Assembly (NCBI RefSeq): GCF_050948215.1
Contig: NC_135161.1
Coordinates: forward strand, 3,196,830 to 3,260,829
Direction: 5' to 3'
Length of the DNA stretch: 64,000 nucleotides
Origin: Halictus rubicundus
Taxonomy: Eukaryota; Arthropoda; Insecta; Hymenoptera; Halictidae
A model generated the notes under the pieces. That model was not told where the DNA came from, ran no database searches, and saw only the letters and a program-made list of their open reading frames with translations. Of this stretch, positions 1 through 8,779 are shown piece by piece; within the stretch, counting starts at the first letter, position 1; each line of letters begins with the position of its first letter. The position numbers and the translations under genes were made by a program.

Positions 1-631
1 AATAGTTGAGTGATTGCGCGGGTCGCCGACTTTCCTACCACGCACGGTTCATTTGTTGCAATTTACGACGAAATCCATATAAACAGCGGCGGATAATGAA
101 TTTTCGAGTTCAACGTTCATTCTTCAGCAGGCCTGCGAGCAGAGTAATAGCGTTCCATCGTTTAAAACGTGAAATTAAATTTTCCCAACTCCTCTGGACA
201 CGTTTCAGAAATCCACTCTGCAACTTTTGTATGGTAGTACTCAGAGAATTCGTTTAGGTCACATTTATGATGTACTCGTCTGTATACACGTCTGTATATG
301 TACAAATACACACATATCTTAATATTGCCTTCAAACTCATTTTAAAAAGATCTGACACAAGACGTATGTTACCAAATCATAAATTAATAATGTAAAAATA
401 AAACTTTCTGCAGCTTTGCGACTAACTTGTTTCATTCGAATCAATAAGAGGGTTATATGCAAAGAATAAGTTCTTATGAACAAAACATGTTTGCTGGATG
501 ATTTCAAGCACTAAATAATAATACTAAAATACTCGAATATCGCAGATATGGTGTATACGTTACAAGTGGTTGGCGTGTACATGCGTTGGGTTTGCAAGTT
601 GACTGTGTTCTGTCTGTTTCATCTAAGTAAG
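1..631. other. Unassigned sequence, no gene recognised
   Basis: Mixed-composition DNA. An open frame at 6-257 shows no recognisable domain. I see no repeat terminus or RNA gene here. Confidence 0.4.
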
Positions 632-753
632 TACAGTCTCTACTCGGTAAATGTCCTAAATATCTAGCCTATAATTGTCCCAGAATTATCCCCACTACCG
701 CGGGGTATACTCCGCGAGGAGCCACGAAGCTCGAGAGGCTTCGGTCGCCGAGG

Positions 754-757
754 AGAG
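754..757. repeat. Target-site duplication AGAG, left copy
   Basis: AGAG directly precedes the first base of the left LTR and recurs at 12121-12124 directly after the right LTR. A 4-bp duplication is normal for Ty3/Gypsy integrases. Confidence 0.8.
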
Positions 758-1561
758 TGTGACGGCTACGCGGTCTCTCGGAAGAAAGCACGATCTAACC
801 CGAGAGCGCGGGATCTACAAGCTGTCCGGATTTAAAGAAACGCGGGTTCGATAGGAATATTATGGATCGACACAACTAATCGAGTGACCACGCAGTAACA
901 AATGTATATTCTCAAAAGACAAGTAAAAATAACAAATGATAACAATATAAACGGATAACAAAATAGCTCACCAAAATCACAGCCTCTCGTAACAACAAAA
1001 CAACGCAATTAAAACGCTGAACAAAGAATAATTCTCGGTATACAACCTGTAACTAGAAGACAAGAGAAAACCGTTACAAACGCTCAAAAGAGAGACCAGC
1101 GCGGAAACTAAGACTTTACGAATAAAAATACAATATTAAAACTGGAACTTAACAACTACGAGCACACGGGCTCGGCAAGACTAATAGAATAAAAGAAACT
1201 ATAACTAATTAACGGAAACCCAGACTTTCGCCCGGGCGATACAAAGAAAACCCTGAACGAACTCTGTCTTAACGAGTTTACGGCTCTATCGACACGCACC
1301 TCGCGCTTGTACATCGAAGAAGGACAATTCTTCGCTAGGTTTCGGCTAGCTCGGCCCGCTGACCGGCTCCCCTCCCTTCGCGCCTAACCAATTAGATTTG
1401 GGTCTTAGTTCGACAGCCCAATCACGCGCGTTACGCATTCTTCTCACTCACGCACAACATTCCTCTCGCTCACGCACTCTTCTCCAACGGTCGTCGAACG
1501 GCGAAGCTACGGTAAACAAAAAGGACCTAGGACGGTCACTATACCCGCGCCGAACGCTCGG

Positions 1562-1609
1562 TGTGCTCAGTTAGGGTGACCCCACAATTGCAAAGAATTA
1601 CCGAGCACA
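1562..1609 (-). repeat. LTR stem-loop motif, copy 1
   Basis: Arms TGTGCTC and GAGCACA enclose the core GGGTGACCCCACAATT followed by GAATTA. It is repeated at 11581-11628 in the other LTR. It shares the core with copies 2, 3 and the pol copy, but the arm sequence differs and remains complementary. Confidence 0.7.
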
Positions 1610-1875
1610 GCCCTTTGTTCGCACGCCCAACACCACGCGACTAGCCTCTCCTCGACCGTTGGGATAACCGCTTAATGCCCACGGCCCGACTGGCGAGGAC
1701 GCGAAACAATAAACAAGGTGACGAACGGGACGCCGTCAGCTCTGCCTATACCTAAACTAAATACTAAATCTAAGATATAAACGTTTCCGGACGGCGTTGA
1801 TTCCAAGAAGGGTATTCGTTACTTAAATACATTCAACGCGTAATAAACTAAAATATTATACATCGTCAAAGGCAA

Positions 1876-1929
1876 CACTGTGATCAATTAGGGAGATCCC
1901 ACAATTCCTAAGAATTATCAATCACAGTG
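1876..1929 (-). repeat. LTR stem-loop motif, copy 2
   Basis: Arms CACTGTGAT and ATCACAGTG (9 of 9 paired) enclose ATTAGGGAGATCCCACAATT and GAATTAT. GGGAGATCCC can itself fold as a small inner hairpin. It is repeated at 11895-11948. Confidence 0.75.
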
Positions 1930-2001
1930 CCACCGACGGTTAAAGCCAAATGGTTACAAAAATAATAACTATTGCTTAAAACGAATCATTATCAAAAGCC
2001 G

Positions 2002-2054
2002 CACCGTGGTCAATTAGAGAAATCCCACAATTACTAGAATTATCAACCACGGTG
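2002..2054 (-). repeat. LTR stem-loop motif, copy 3
   Basis: Arms CACCGTGGT and ACCACGGTG (9 of 9 paired) enclose ATTAGAGAAATCCCACAATT and GAATTAT. Compared with copy 2, two arm positions changed on both sides so that pairing is kept. It is repeated at 12021-12073. Confidence 0.75.
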
Positions 2055-2102
2055 TTACCGACGATTTGAAACCCCAAACAATAATTGTTCGGAACGTAAC
2101 AG

Positions 2103-2114
2103 TCCTCCCTCCTT
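2103..2114 (-). promoter_or_regulatory. Polypurine tract (plus-strand primer)
   Basis: On the minus strand AAGGAGGGAGGA lies one base before the LTR start. Position and composition fit the polypurine tract used to prime plus-strand DNA synthesis. Confidence 0.8.
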
Positions 2115-2181
2115 AAAGTCATCGTCGTCCTCGATGATGTAACATACAACTATACATTTTTGCGCCTAACCGGAGCTTACT

Positions 2182-3876
2182 TTAAGGAAATAGTGGTTCA
2201 AAACGGCGGTCGAAAAAGACCTGGACGCGAGCGTTCTTCTTATATTTCGTATACCTGCTAACTGCAGTATCCGCCATAAACATACGCAGTGTCTGTACTC
2301 TATCCGATGCTCTTACTGTATTGTATGCACATGTTAATACTACCCTATCTATTTTCTTACAGCCTTCCACATCAATGATTCCTATATACGGGCAGTTCCT
2401 AATCACTCTACAAATGTCTTCGCCACTGATTAATGGATTTGACCTGCAATGCACCTCCTTTAGTCCTTTTAGTGACCCCAACGCGTACCCTGGCACTTCT
2501 GGATATAAATTATTAATTTCCAGGACCTCTAATTCCTCTAGATTTATTAATGAATCGAGGGCAGCCTCTCCTCTTATATTGGTACACCCACTTAAATTTA
2601 AGTGTGTGATTCGTGAGAGGTTTGCGCTGATTACGCGTACCGTGTCCACCGTCACCCAACCGCAAAAAGTTAGTGATAGGTGGACGATCTCTCGCATTAC
2701 ACGAAATATGGGCAATGCCGGATTTACTGGCCCTAGGTCTATTTCCACGAATTCTCCTTCTTCCATATGAAGCTGAATGTCCATTTCATTCGGGTGCAAC
2801 TGGGCTTCGGCGAAGGTCAGCGCATGGATCTTAAGGATTTTTAAAGATTGTTGCAGGCCTCTATTGTTACACAATGTAGTGAGTATCGTATCGTCCGTCA
2901 GTGTCTGTAGCAATGTCAACTCTAAGGAAATCAAATTCTGTAATGTTTTTATCGTATCTATCAAGTATTCTGCTGTAATTCCAATACAACGGTCTAATTT
3001 AAAATGACTTAGTCCCGGATTCAAATGACGGAATGCTTTTCCACCTAATACCGTCCCGGAGAGTTCAAGTGACTTCAACCCTTTAGCTCTTTCGAACACC
3101 TGCGCTAATTCGGGCTCTACTGGCGGTTGCGATTTTCCTAACGTGATACTCTCTAATTTACTCGCAACCTCCACCAGATTTCTAATTGCCGATGGCCGCA
3201 CGGTTGACGCCGTAAAATCTAAGTGTAAAAGGTTTGGACACTCTTTCACTAATATAGCTAATATTTGCGGTTGTAACAATCTCGAGATGCTCTCATCATT
3301 AACCATTATTACCGTTATATGCTGCGCTGTTCTACGCAGCAACCAACGTAAGGCGCTCATACTAACCGTCTTCCCATGCCAACCGTGCGGCCAACGCCAA
3401 TCCGTTATATCTAAACGCTTAATCGAGCTATATGACGCAAGGGTCCCCTCTCGCCACCTTGTTGATACTAACTCTAGCGCGGCCCTGTCTTGAAATTGTA
3501 AATACGACGCTATTTTTGCTATACAATCCAACGGTAAGGGTATCTTGTCCGTTAAATCTAGGCCCGGAAATGGATCTGCTGATGGTCGTGGCGCTATGAG
3601 CTTTGCCTCGTGCCATGGGTCCGCAGGTCGGATCCTCAGCTTTCTTTTGTGTATGACAAAATCCTGTCCCACCAGCTTCTTGGCCTGTTCCGGGTTTCCG
3701 AAGGTCAGAAATGCCTGATTGCCTGTGGGCTTCCTCAGGACTACCGCATGCTCTGCCCCATGTGGTCGGAAGACTTTCATCAAATCCTCCTTCTTAGTAT
3801 AGTTAGCCAGTCTCAGTATCAGCAACCTCCTTCCTTCTCCTGCTGTCCCTGAGCTGCACCCTGGTTGTGGCTCCAT
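2182..3876 (-). CDS. RRM-like/F-box/leucine-rich-repeat protein in the env position of the Gypsy element
   Basis: The product is 564 residues and intact. Residues 16-84 look like an RRM, with an RNP2-like LLILRL (18-23) and an RNP1-like GNQAFLTF (52-59), although the usual aromatic at RNP1 position 3 is Q54. Residues 112-157 are an F-box: LPLDCIAKIASYL from 114 and LELVSTRW ending at W141. Residues about 150-520 form degenerate leucine-rich repeats of the FBXL/AMN1 kind (for example LKSLELSG, ITHLNLSGC, IGIIDVEGCKKI). F-box proteins bind Skp1 and present substrates to SCF ubiquitin ligases; the LRRs normally bind the substrate. There is no signal peptide, furin site or membrane anchor, so it is not an envelope. 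The start at 3876 is chosen for its A(-3)/G(+4) context and a splice acceptor 50 bases upstream. The frame also opens further to an ATG at 3999. The stop lies about 67 bp before the polypurine tract. The source of capture and the target are unknown. Confidence 0.9.
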   Translation of the reverse strand: MEPQPGCSSGTAGEGRRLLILRLANYTKKEDLMKVFRPHGAEHAVVLRKPTGNQAFLTFGNPEQAKKLVGQDFVIHKRKLRIRPADPWHEAKLIAPRPSADPFPGLDLTDKIPLPLDCIAKIASYLQFQDRAALELVSTRWREGTLASYSSIKRLDITDWRWPHGWHGKTVSMSALRWLLRRTAQHITVIMVNDESISRLLQPQILAILVKECPNLLHLDFTASTVRPSAIRNLVEVASKLESITLGKSQPPVEPELAQVFERAKGLKSLELSGTVLGGKAFRHLNPGLSHFKLDRCIGITAEYLIDTIKTLQNLISLELTLLQTLTDDTILTTLCNNRGLQQSLKILKIHALTFAEAQLHPNEMDIQLHMEEGEFVEIDLGPVNPALPIFRVMREIVHLSLTFCGWVTVDTVRVISANLSRITHLNLSGCTNIRGEAALDSLINLEELEVLEINNLYPEVPGYALGSLKGLKEVHCRSNPLISGEDICRVIRNCPYIGIIDVEGCKKIDRVVLTCAYNTVRASDRVQTLRMFMADTAVSRYTKYKKNARVQVFFDRRFEPLFP

Positions 3877-3928
3877 AGTTATCAATATAATCCTATGGTT
3901 ACAATGTTGGTGTAAGTACGTGTAAATA

Positions 3929-3946
3929 CTATAGGAGACAACACAA
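3929..3946 (-). promoter_or_regulatory. Candidate splice acceptor for the F-box mRNA
   Basis: On the minus strand TGTTGTGTTGTCTCCTATAG is a pyrimidine-rich tract ending in AG at 3929. The following exon would have a 52-base leader (3928-3877) without an upstream ATG and then the F-box start. Errantiviral env genes are expressed from spliced subgenomic RNA, so a similar arrangement is inferred. The donor was not located. Confidence 0.5.
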
Positions 3947-3999
3947 CATATAAATAATAATGTTTCCTCGCGCCAAATGGCAGCGGTTCGCATCCACAT

Positions 4000-4291
4000 C
4001 GCATCGCAATGAGTAGTTGTTTATGTCGCACGTCAGTTATGTCCACAGTCTGGTTTATTTAACCTTACAATTGGTTGTACCCATCCGAGGATGTAGCTTA
4101 ACCTAAGTTGGTCTGTAACTTATTACAATAATTATTAATGTTTGCTTAAAATGCTAACGCAATTCGCCAGTCGGGCCCATCGTTGCACAAGCGCCGGCTG
4201 CGTTAATGCGTCTCATTCGTTAAAATTTGAAAAGTGAACAATAATAGATCTTTAAACATTAACGTGTTTCTCTCTTTCAGCGTTAATCAGT
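4000..4291 (-). other. Intergenic segment between pol and the F-box gene
   Basis: About 290 bp that in sense orientation follows the pol stop. It is part of the presumed intron of the subgenomic RNA. No other coding or structural signal was recognised. Confidence 0.4.
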
Positions 4292-7200
4292 TTATAACTT
4301 TAATTTATCTATGTGTTTGGTAAATTGCTTTCCGTTATCGTCTTCTAAAATAACATTGTTTTTTGCTAAAATTCCAACAATTTTATATGGTCCCCGATAA
4401 CGATCGCTGAATTTTCCAGCTCGCGGTTCGATTATGACGCGTACCATGTCCCCTATTTTCCCACGGAACGGTCGCGCCTTCTTATCGTAGTAACCTTTAG
4501 ATCTTTCTTTGGCTTCATTCTGATTCTTTGCCGCTATTGTATGCATCTCGTTTAATCGAACAATTAGATCAGAAAGATAAGTATTATATGTAGGCAGTCT
4601 TTCGTCCTCTGGGAACGAACTCGGACAACGAGCAACCTTTCCAAACACTAATTCATAAGGTGTGAAATTGGTCGCTTCATGTACCGAAGTGTTGTACGAA
4701 AACATTGCAAACGGTACTAGCCTATCCCAATCGTCATATTTATCTACATAGTGGCTAATATATTCTGTTAATACTATATGACTTCTCTCTAATGCTCCAT
4801 TCGTTTGTGGTCTATAACCAGACGTCATAAAATGTCGGATTTTGAAAATCCTCGTCAATTTTTGAATAACCTTATTCAGAAAACTTGTTCCTCTGTCTGT
4901 CAATATTGCTCTAGGAGTACCATATTGTAATATCAAATGGTTCGTTAAAGCGTGCGCGATTGTCTCAGCTCTAATGTCAGGAACGGGAACTGCTATACCG
5001 TATTTTGTTAAATTATCTTGCATTGTTAATATATGCCTATTTCCATTGGGAGTTGTTGGTAATGGTCCTACTGTATCCAACGCTACCCTCTCAAACGGCT
5101 CTGCGGAAGTATCCGTTATCAACATGGGCTCGCGTGTTTTGGAACGGACCAACTTTTTATTTTGGCAACTATTGCACGAACGAATAAATCGTTTTATTTC
5201 TTCGCGCATGTTCGGCCAATAAAATCTCTCCCTAATTCTATTGTAGGTTTTAGTGACACCCTTGTGTCCTCCTATTAGGCTCGAATGCATTTCAGTCATT
5301 ATTTGTTCCCTATATTCCTTAGGTGGTATTTGGATGTTTCCCTGACAAATGGTTGCTGTTATTTCGCTTTCGTCTAAAATATCTGCTAATATGCGCTTTA
5401 ACTTGTTTTGCGGTACTTTCCCTAGCATTTCATCCGTTTGCGATATCCGGAATGAATTTAAATTTAACTGTGACAGTTTATGTTTTAAGTTTTCTAATGC
5501 TATCTCCAAGTTTTCTATTGTTGGTTCGTCAAAATAATTCTTTTTAATTACTACGCTGAATATCACGTGCTTTCCTTTTTTGCTAACCAGAATCTGACCT
5601 ATTTTTAATCTATTACTTTTAAGGAACTCCGTGTTTAATATTCCTAGATCTACCAATAGTCTATTTAATGGTGTAGCCAATTTACAATCTGTTGGAATAA
5701 AATGCACATAATTTCCTGGTCTGTATGTCAAATTTTCTCGGGTGTTGCTAATGTTTTTACTATTGAACTGTGGTAAAGCTGGTTCTGGTACTATTGTTTC
5801 TTTTATTTGAATGTTAGATGAATGTGTGGCCATACGTGTATCTCCCTCCTTAGAATTCGGTCCACGTATTAGGTTTCCTAATCTATTGTATAAACTCTGG
5901 TTGTCTATGTCATCATTATCTGACTGTGTGCGATTGTGTGTTTGTTCAAGAATGGTTGTATCTTCTGATGAGTAATCTGTAAGTGTTTGTTGTGTTTTAT
6001 TCGGTGTTAAGAAGGTATCGTCTGTGTCGTCACTGTCTAGTATTTCTGGCAAATCTATTGAAATATTGTTGTCTACTTCTGATTCCGACTCATCGCTCGA
6101 CGAGGTGTCATTCGGACTTGAAGCCTTAGGGTTACCCCACAATTGCTTTGAATTAGGCTCCAGACCCGGCAAAACACTTCTACGTCGTCGAAGTATCGGT
6201 GTGTCTGTCAGTCTGTCGTCTGTCGTGTCACTGTATATGTCCGTATCAGTGCTGTCATAGTCAATCTGTTGTTGTGCATTTTCTGATTGTTTAGATCTTG
6301 TTCTTGTTGCTATGGATTCTGGATCGGGAGTTCTAAACCTAACTCTAGTTGTTTTAGAGCCTTTCGGTCTACCACGGCCTCGCTTTCCTATTTCCGGTGT
6401 TGACTCTGTTAAAGGAAGTACCCGTTTAGCTGATGGTCCTTCATCGTCGATATCTGATGATGACGACAGTGAAAAATCATCAGATGAGACTAATTCGTTG
6501 ACTACTACTGGGTTTCGGGATAATGCATCAGCATTGGTGTTTAACTTCCCTGCTTTATGAACAAAATCGTATTCGTAGTCCCTCAATTTCAGTCTCCAAC
6601 GAACCAATCTCTGTCCTGGGTCCTTTATAGAATCTATCCACCGTAATGGCTCGTGATCGCTAACTAATGTGAACTTCCGTCCATATAAATAAGGTCTAAA
6701 ATGGATAATTGCATATAACACAGCTAAACACTCTTTTTCAGTAGTAAAATAGTTTTGTTCTGGTTTTGTTAATGTACGAGATAAATATGCTACTGGCAGA
6801 TCGTTCCCATTGACTTCCTGGCTAAGGACTGCGCCTATGGCTGTATCCGAAGCGTCAGTTGTCAATGTGAAAGGTTTTTGAAAATCTGGATATTGCAAAA
6901 TCGGATTCTGGCATAATGCTTTGCGTAGTTTCTTAAAACTTTCCTTCTGTGGTTTACCCCAAACGAATTTCGCATTTTTCTTTAATAGTTCTGTCAACGG
7001 TTTAGCCTTTGCTGCAAAATCTTTAATAAATCTACGGTAATAGCCGGCTAATCCCAAAAATTGTTTAATATTTTTCGGGTTTTTGGGACGCGGAAAATGT
7101 TTAACGGCTACTATCTTTTTTGGATCGGGCCTTAAGCCTTTTCTGCTAATGATATGCCCGAGATAACCTACTTCTGTTTTCAAAAATTCGCATTTATCTG

Positions 7201-8779
7201 GCTGTAGTGTTAGGTTTGCATCTGCCAATCGCGAAAATAAACGTCTAACTTTCTTCTCATGTTCTTTTAAATTTTTCGCATACACGACTATGTCATCTAG
7301 ATATACGAATACCTCGATTCCTTGTAATCCTCTCAGTAATTGATCCATTAACCTTTGAAAGGTTGCTGGTGCATTTTTTAAGCCTTCGGGCATTCGCACA
7401 AATTCGTAATGCCCATTAGGTGTTGTAAAGGCTGTTTTAGACCTATCTTTTTCATTCATTTCAATTTGCTGGAAACCACTGGCTAAATCGAAGGTTGAAA
7501 AATATTGGGCTTGACCCAAATGGTCCAGAATCTCAGAAATATTTGGTAACGGATAAGCGTCTCCTATCGTTTTCTCATTTAATTTCCTAAAATCTACCAC
7601 CATCCTCCATCTAGGATTGCCTTTTGAATCGGGTTTTTTCGGAACTATCCATAATGGAGAGTTATATGGTGATTTAGATGGCTTAATAATTCCGTCTTCT
7701 AATCTTTTTGCAATTTGTTTATCTATTTCTTGTTTATGAACTATTGGAAATCTGTATTGTCTAGTGTTAATAGGAATGTCATCTGTTGTGTGAATGTGGT
7801 GTTTAATACAAGAAGTTACAGGCAATTTATCAGTAGGTAGGTGGAAAATATAAGGAAATTCTTCAACGATATCTATTACATGATCTTTTTCTTCTACGCT
7901 TAAGTGGTCTAGATGTAATCTATTCACTATTTCTGTGACTCTGTCAGTGGTTTCTGGCATTTCTTTATCTGAATCTGTCTCGAAGTATTCCTGTTCTTCG
8001 GGAAAATTATGCAATTCGAAAGGAATCAATTCCTGAGGTGGAATCTCTATTTGCACGTCTTCATCTAGAGAATTTATAGCTAGGACATGGCACACGCCGC
8101 AATCGTTGACCGATACGGCTGCTTCGCCAATATATAATCCATCCTTACATTGCAATCTTGGTAAATATCCTTCCTCCAGATTTTCATTTACTACGTCTAT
8201 GGCGATCGCTTGTCGACTTCTAGCTTTTATTGTTAATATACGCGGTTTTAAATTCTTACGTTTCGGATTTTCCAATGCGTTTCCGTCTACAAATGGAATC
8301 GGTCGAATTGGGTCGCTCATGGTTACAATCGTATTATTTGTAAATGAAATTTCTGCTTGTTCATTACGAAGGTATTCTCTACCTAGTATACCATCGCATT
8401 GTAGTGGAAATGTTTTCCCTACTACATGAAATTTCACCGGTCTATTTCGCAACTTAACCATGACTGTACCTATCGTCTTTACCTTTTCGGTAGTTATTCC
8501 CGACATTATAACCGATTCGTCAATTGACACACGTAATTCCTCATTTAATGAATTTAACTTTATAATGTTTATTTCTGCACCGGTGTCGATTAGAAAGTGT
8601 GCTGCTCCCGTGCGTAGATCTGATGAAATTATTTTTATTATTGGGGCATCACGTTTAATTTCTATTGTATTTACCGGCTGTTCTTCTCTAATGTTTTTAC
8701 TAACGGTTGACGCTGTGTTCCTAAAGCTGGACTCTCCGTCGCGTCTACACGGCGAGTCGTTTGTGAGTTTAAATTCTGA
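4292..8779 (-). CDS. pol: Pol polyprotein: protease, reverse transcriptase, RNase H, integrase
   Basis: The frame is open from 8779 to the stop at 4292. The track-like start at 8530 is a GTG, so expression is more likely by -1 frameshift from gag. The aspartic protease motif LIDTGAE is at about 8593-8573, upstream of 8530. Counting from codon 8530 as residue 1: RT has FDLASGF (D348) and YLDD (410-413); RNase H has TTDAS (D559), E599 and SDHEP (D625); a 270-residue acidic, serine-rich linker carries an AT-hook-like KRGRGRPKGSK (716-726). Integrase has H1082/H1089 and C1119/C1122, then D1152, D1212 and E1248 with 35 residues between the last two, and a GPY module near 1380. All catalytic residues are present. 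Oddity: the common RT motif MPFGLKNAP reads MPEGLKNAP here. It copies the element RNA and integrates the DNA. Confidence 0.95.
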   Translation of the reverse strand, partial: SEFKLTNDSPCRRDGESSFRNTASTVSKNIREEQPVNTIEIKRDAPIIKIISSDLRTGAAHFLIDTGAEINIIKLNSLNEELRVSIDESVIMSGITTEKVKTIGTVMVKLRNRPVKFHVVGKTFPLQCDGILGREYLRNEQAEISFTNNTIVTMSDPIRPIPFVDGNALENPKRKNLKPRILTIKARSRQAIAIDVVNENLEEGYLPRLQCKDGLYIGEAAVSVNDCGVCHVLAINSLDEDVQIEIPPQELIPFELHNFPEEQEYFETDSDKEMPETTDRVTEIVNRLHLDHLSVEEKDHVIDIVEEFPYIFHLPTDKLPVTSCIKHHIHTTDDIPINTRQYRFPIVHKQEIDKQIAKRLEDGIIKPSKSPYNSPLWIVPKKPDSKGNPRWRMVVDFRKLNEKTIGDAYPLPNISEILDHLGQAQYFSTFDLASGFQQIEMNEKDRSKTAFTTPNGHYEFVRMPEGLKNAPATFQRLMDQLLRGLQGIEVFVYLDDIVVYAKNLKEHEKKVRRLFSRLADANLTLQPDKCEFLKTEVGYLGHIISRKGLRPDPKKIVAVKHFPRPKNPKNIKQFLGLAGYYRRFIKDFAAKAKPLTELLKKNAKFVWGKPQKESFKKLRKALCQNPILQYPDFQKPFTLTTDASDTAIGAVLSQEVNGNDLPVAYLSRTLTKPEQNYFTTEKECLAVLYAIIHFRPYLYGRKFTLVSDHEPLRWIDSIKDPGQRLVRWRLKLRDYEYDFVHKAGKLNTNADALSRNPVVVNELVSSDDFSLSSSSDIDDEGPSAKRVLPLTESTPEIGKRGRGRPKGSKTTRVRFRTPDPESIATRTRSKQSENAQQQIDYDSTDTDIYSDTTDDRLTDTPILRRRRSVLPGLEPNSKQLWGNPKASSPNDTSSSDESESEVDNNISIDLPEILDSDDTDDTFLTPNKTQQTLTDYSSEDTTILEQTHNRTQSDNDDIDNQSLYNRLGNLIRGPNSKEGDTRMATHSSNIQIKETIVPEPALPQFNSKNISNTRENLTYRPGNYVHFIPTDCKLATPLNRLLVDLGILNTEFLKSNRLKIGQILVSKKGKHVIFSVVIKKNYFDEPTIENLEIALENLKHKLSQLNLNSFRISQTDEMLGKVPQNKLKRILADILDESEITATICQGNIQIPPKEYREQIMTEMHSSLIGGHKGVTKTYNRIRERFYWPNMREEIKRFIRSCNSCQNKKLVRSKTREPMLITDTSAEPFERVALDTVGPLPTTPNGNRHILTMQDNLTKYGIAVPVPDIRAETIAHALTNHLILQYGTPRAILTDRGTSFLNKVIQKLTRIFKIRHFMTSGYRPQTNGALERSHIVLTEYISHYVDKYDDWDRLVPFAMFSYNTSVHEATNFTPYELVFGKVARCPSSFPEDERLPTYNTYLSDLIVRLNEMHTIAAKNQNEAKERSKGYYDKKARPFRGKIGDMVRVIIEPRAGKFSDRYRGPYKIVGILAKNNVILEDDNGKQFTKHIDKLKL
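6122..6159 (-). repeat. Stem-loop motif copy inside pol
   Basis: The core GGGTTACCCCACAATTGC followed by GAATTA is the same as in the LTR stem-loops, flanked by arms AGCCT and AGGCT. It overlies pol residues about 790-804, in the acidic linker between RNase H and integrase, where protein constraint is likely weak. Confidence 0.65.

Larger units (their letters stand above)
758..2101 (-). repeat. LTR, downstream (3') copy
   Basis: This 1,344-bp copy, in minus orientation, follows the third gene and polypurine tract. It starts TGTTACGTTCCG on the minus strand and ends CACA. It appears identical to 10777-12120. It contains three copies of a stem-loop motif (1562-1609, 1876-1929, 2002-2054). The R/U5 boundaries cannot be placed by eye. 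Confidence 0.95.

Noticed and set aside
634..757. CCCCACTACCGCGGGG block near the Gypsy LTR as another copy of the LTR stem-loop
   Set aside because: It shares CCCCAC and GAATTA, but in a different order and with different pairing; it belongs to the host repeat family G.
2321..3852. Plus-strand open frames opposite the F-box gene
   Set aside because: Shadows of the minus-strand gene, without domains.
2182..3876. Third gene as a retroviral-type envelope
   Set aside because: No signal peptide, furin site, fusion peptide, glycosylation-rich ectodomain or C-terminal anchor; instead F-box and LRR motifs are clear.
3877..3999. N-terminal 41-residue extension of the F-box protein with a hydrophobic stretch (LLFICCVVSYSIYTYL) as a signal peptide or membrane anchor
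   Set aside because: A strong splice acceptor falls inside it and the ATG at 3876 has the better context, so it is probably untranslated. It also has no cleavage-like or envelope features.
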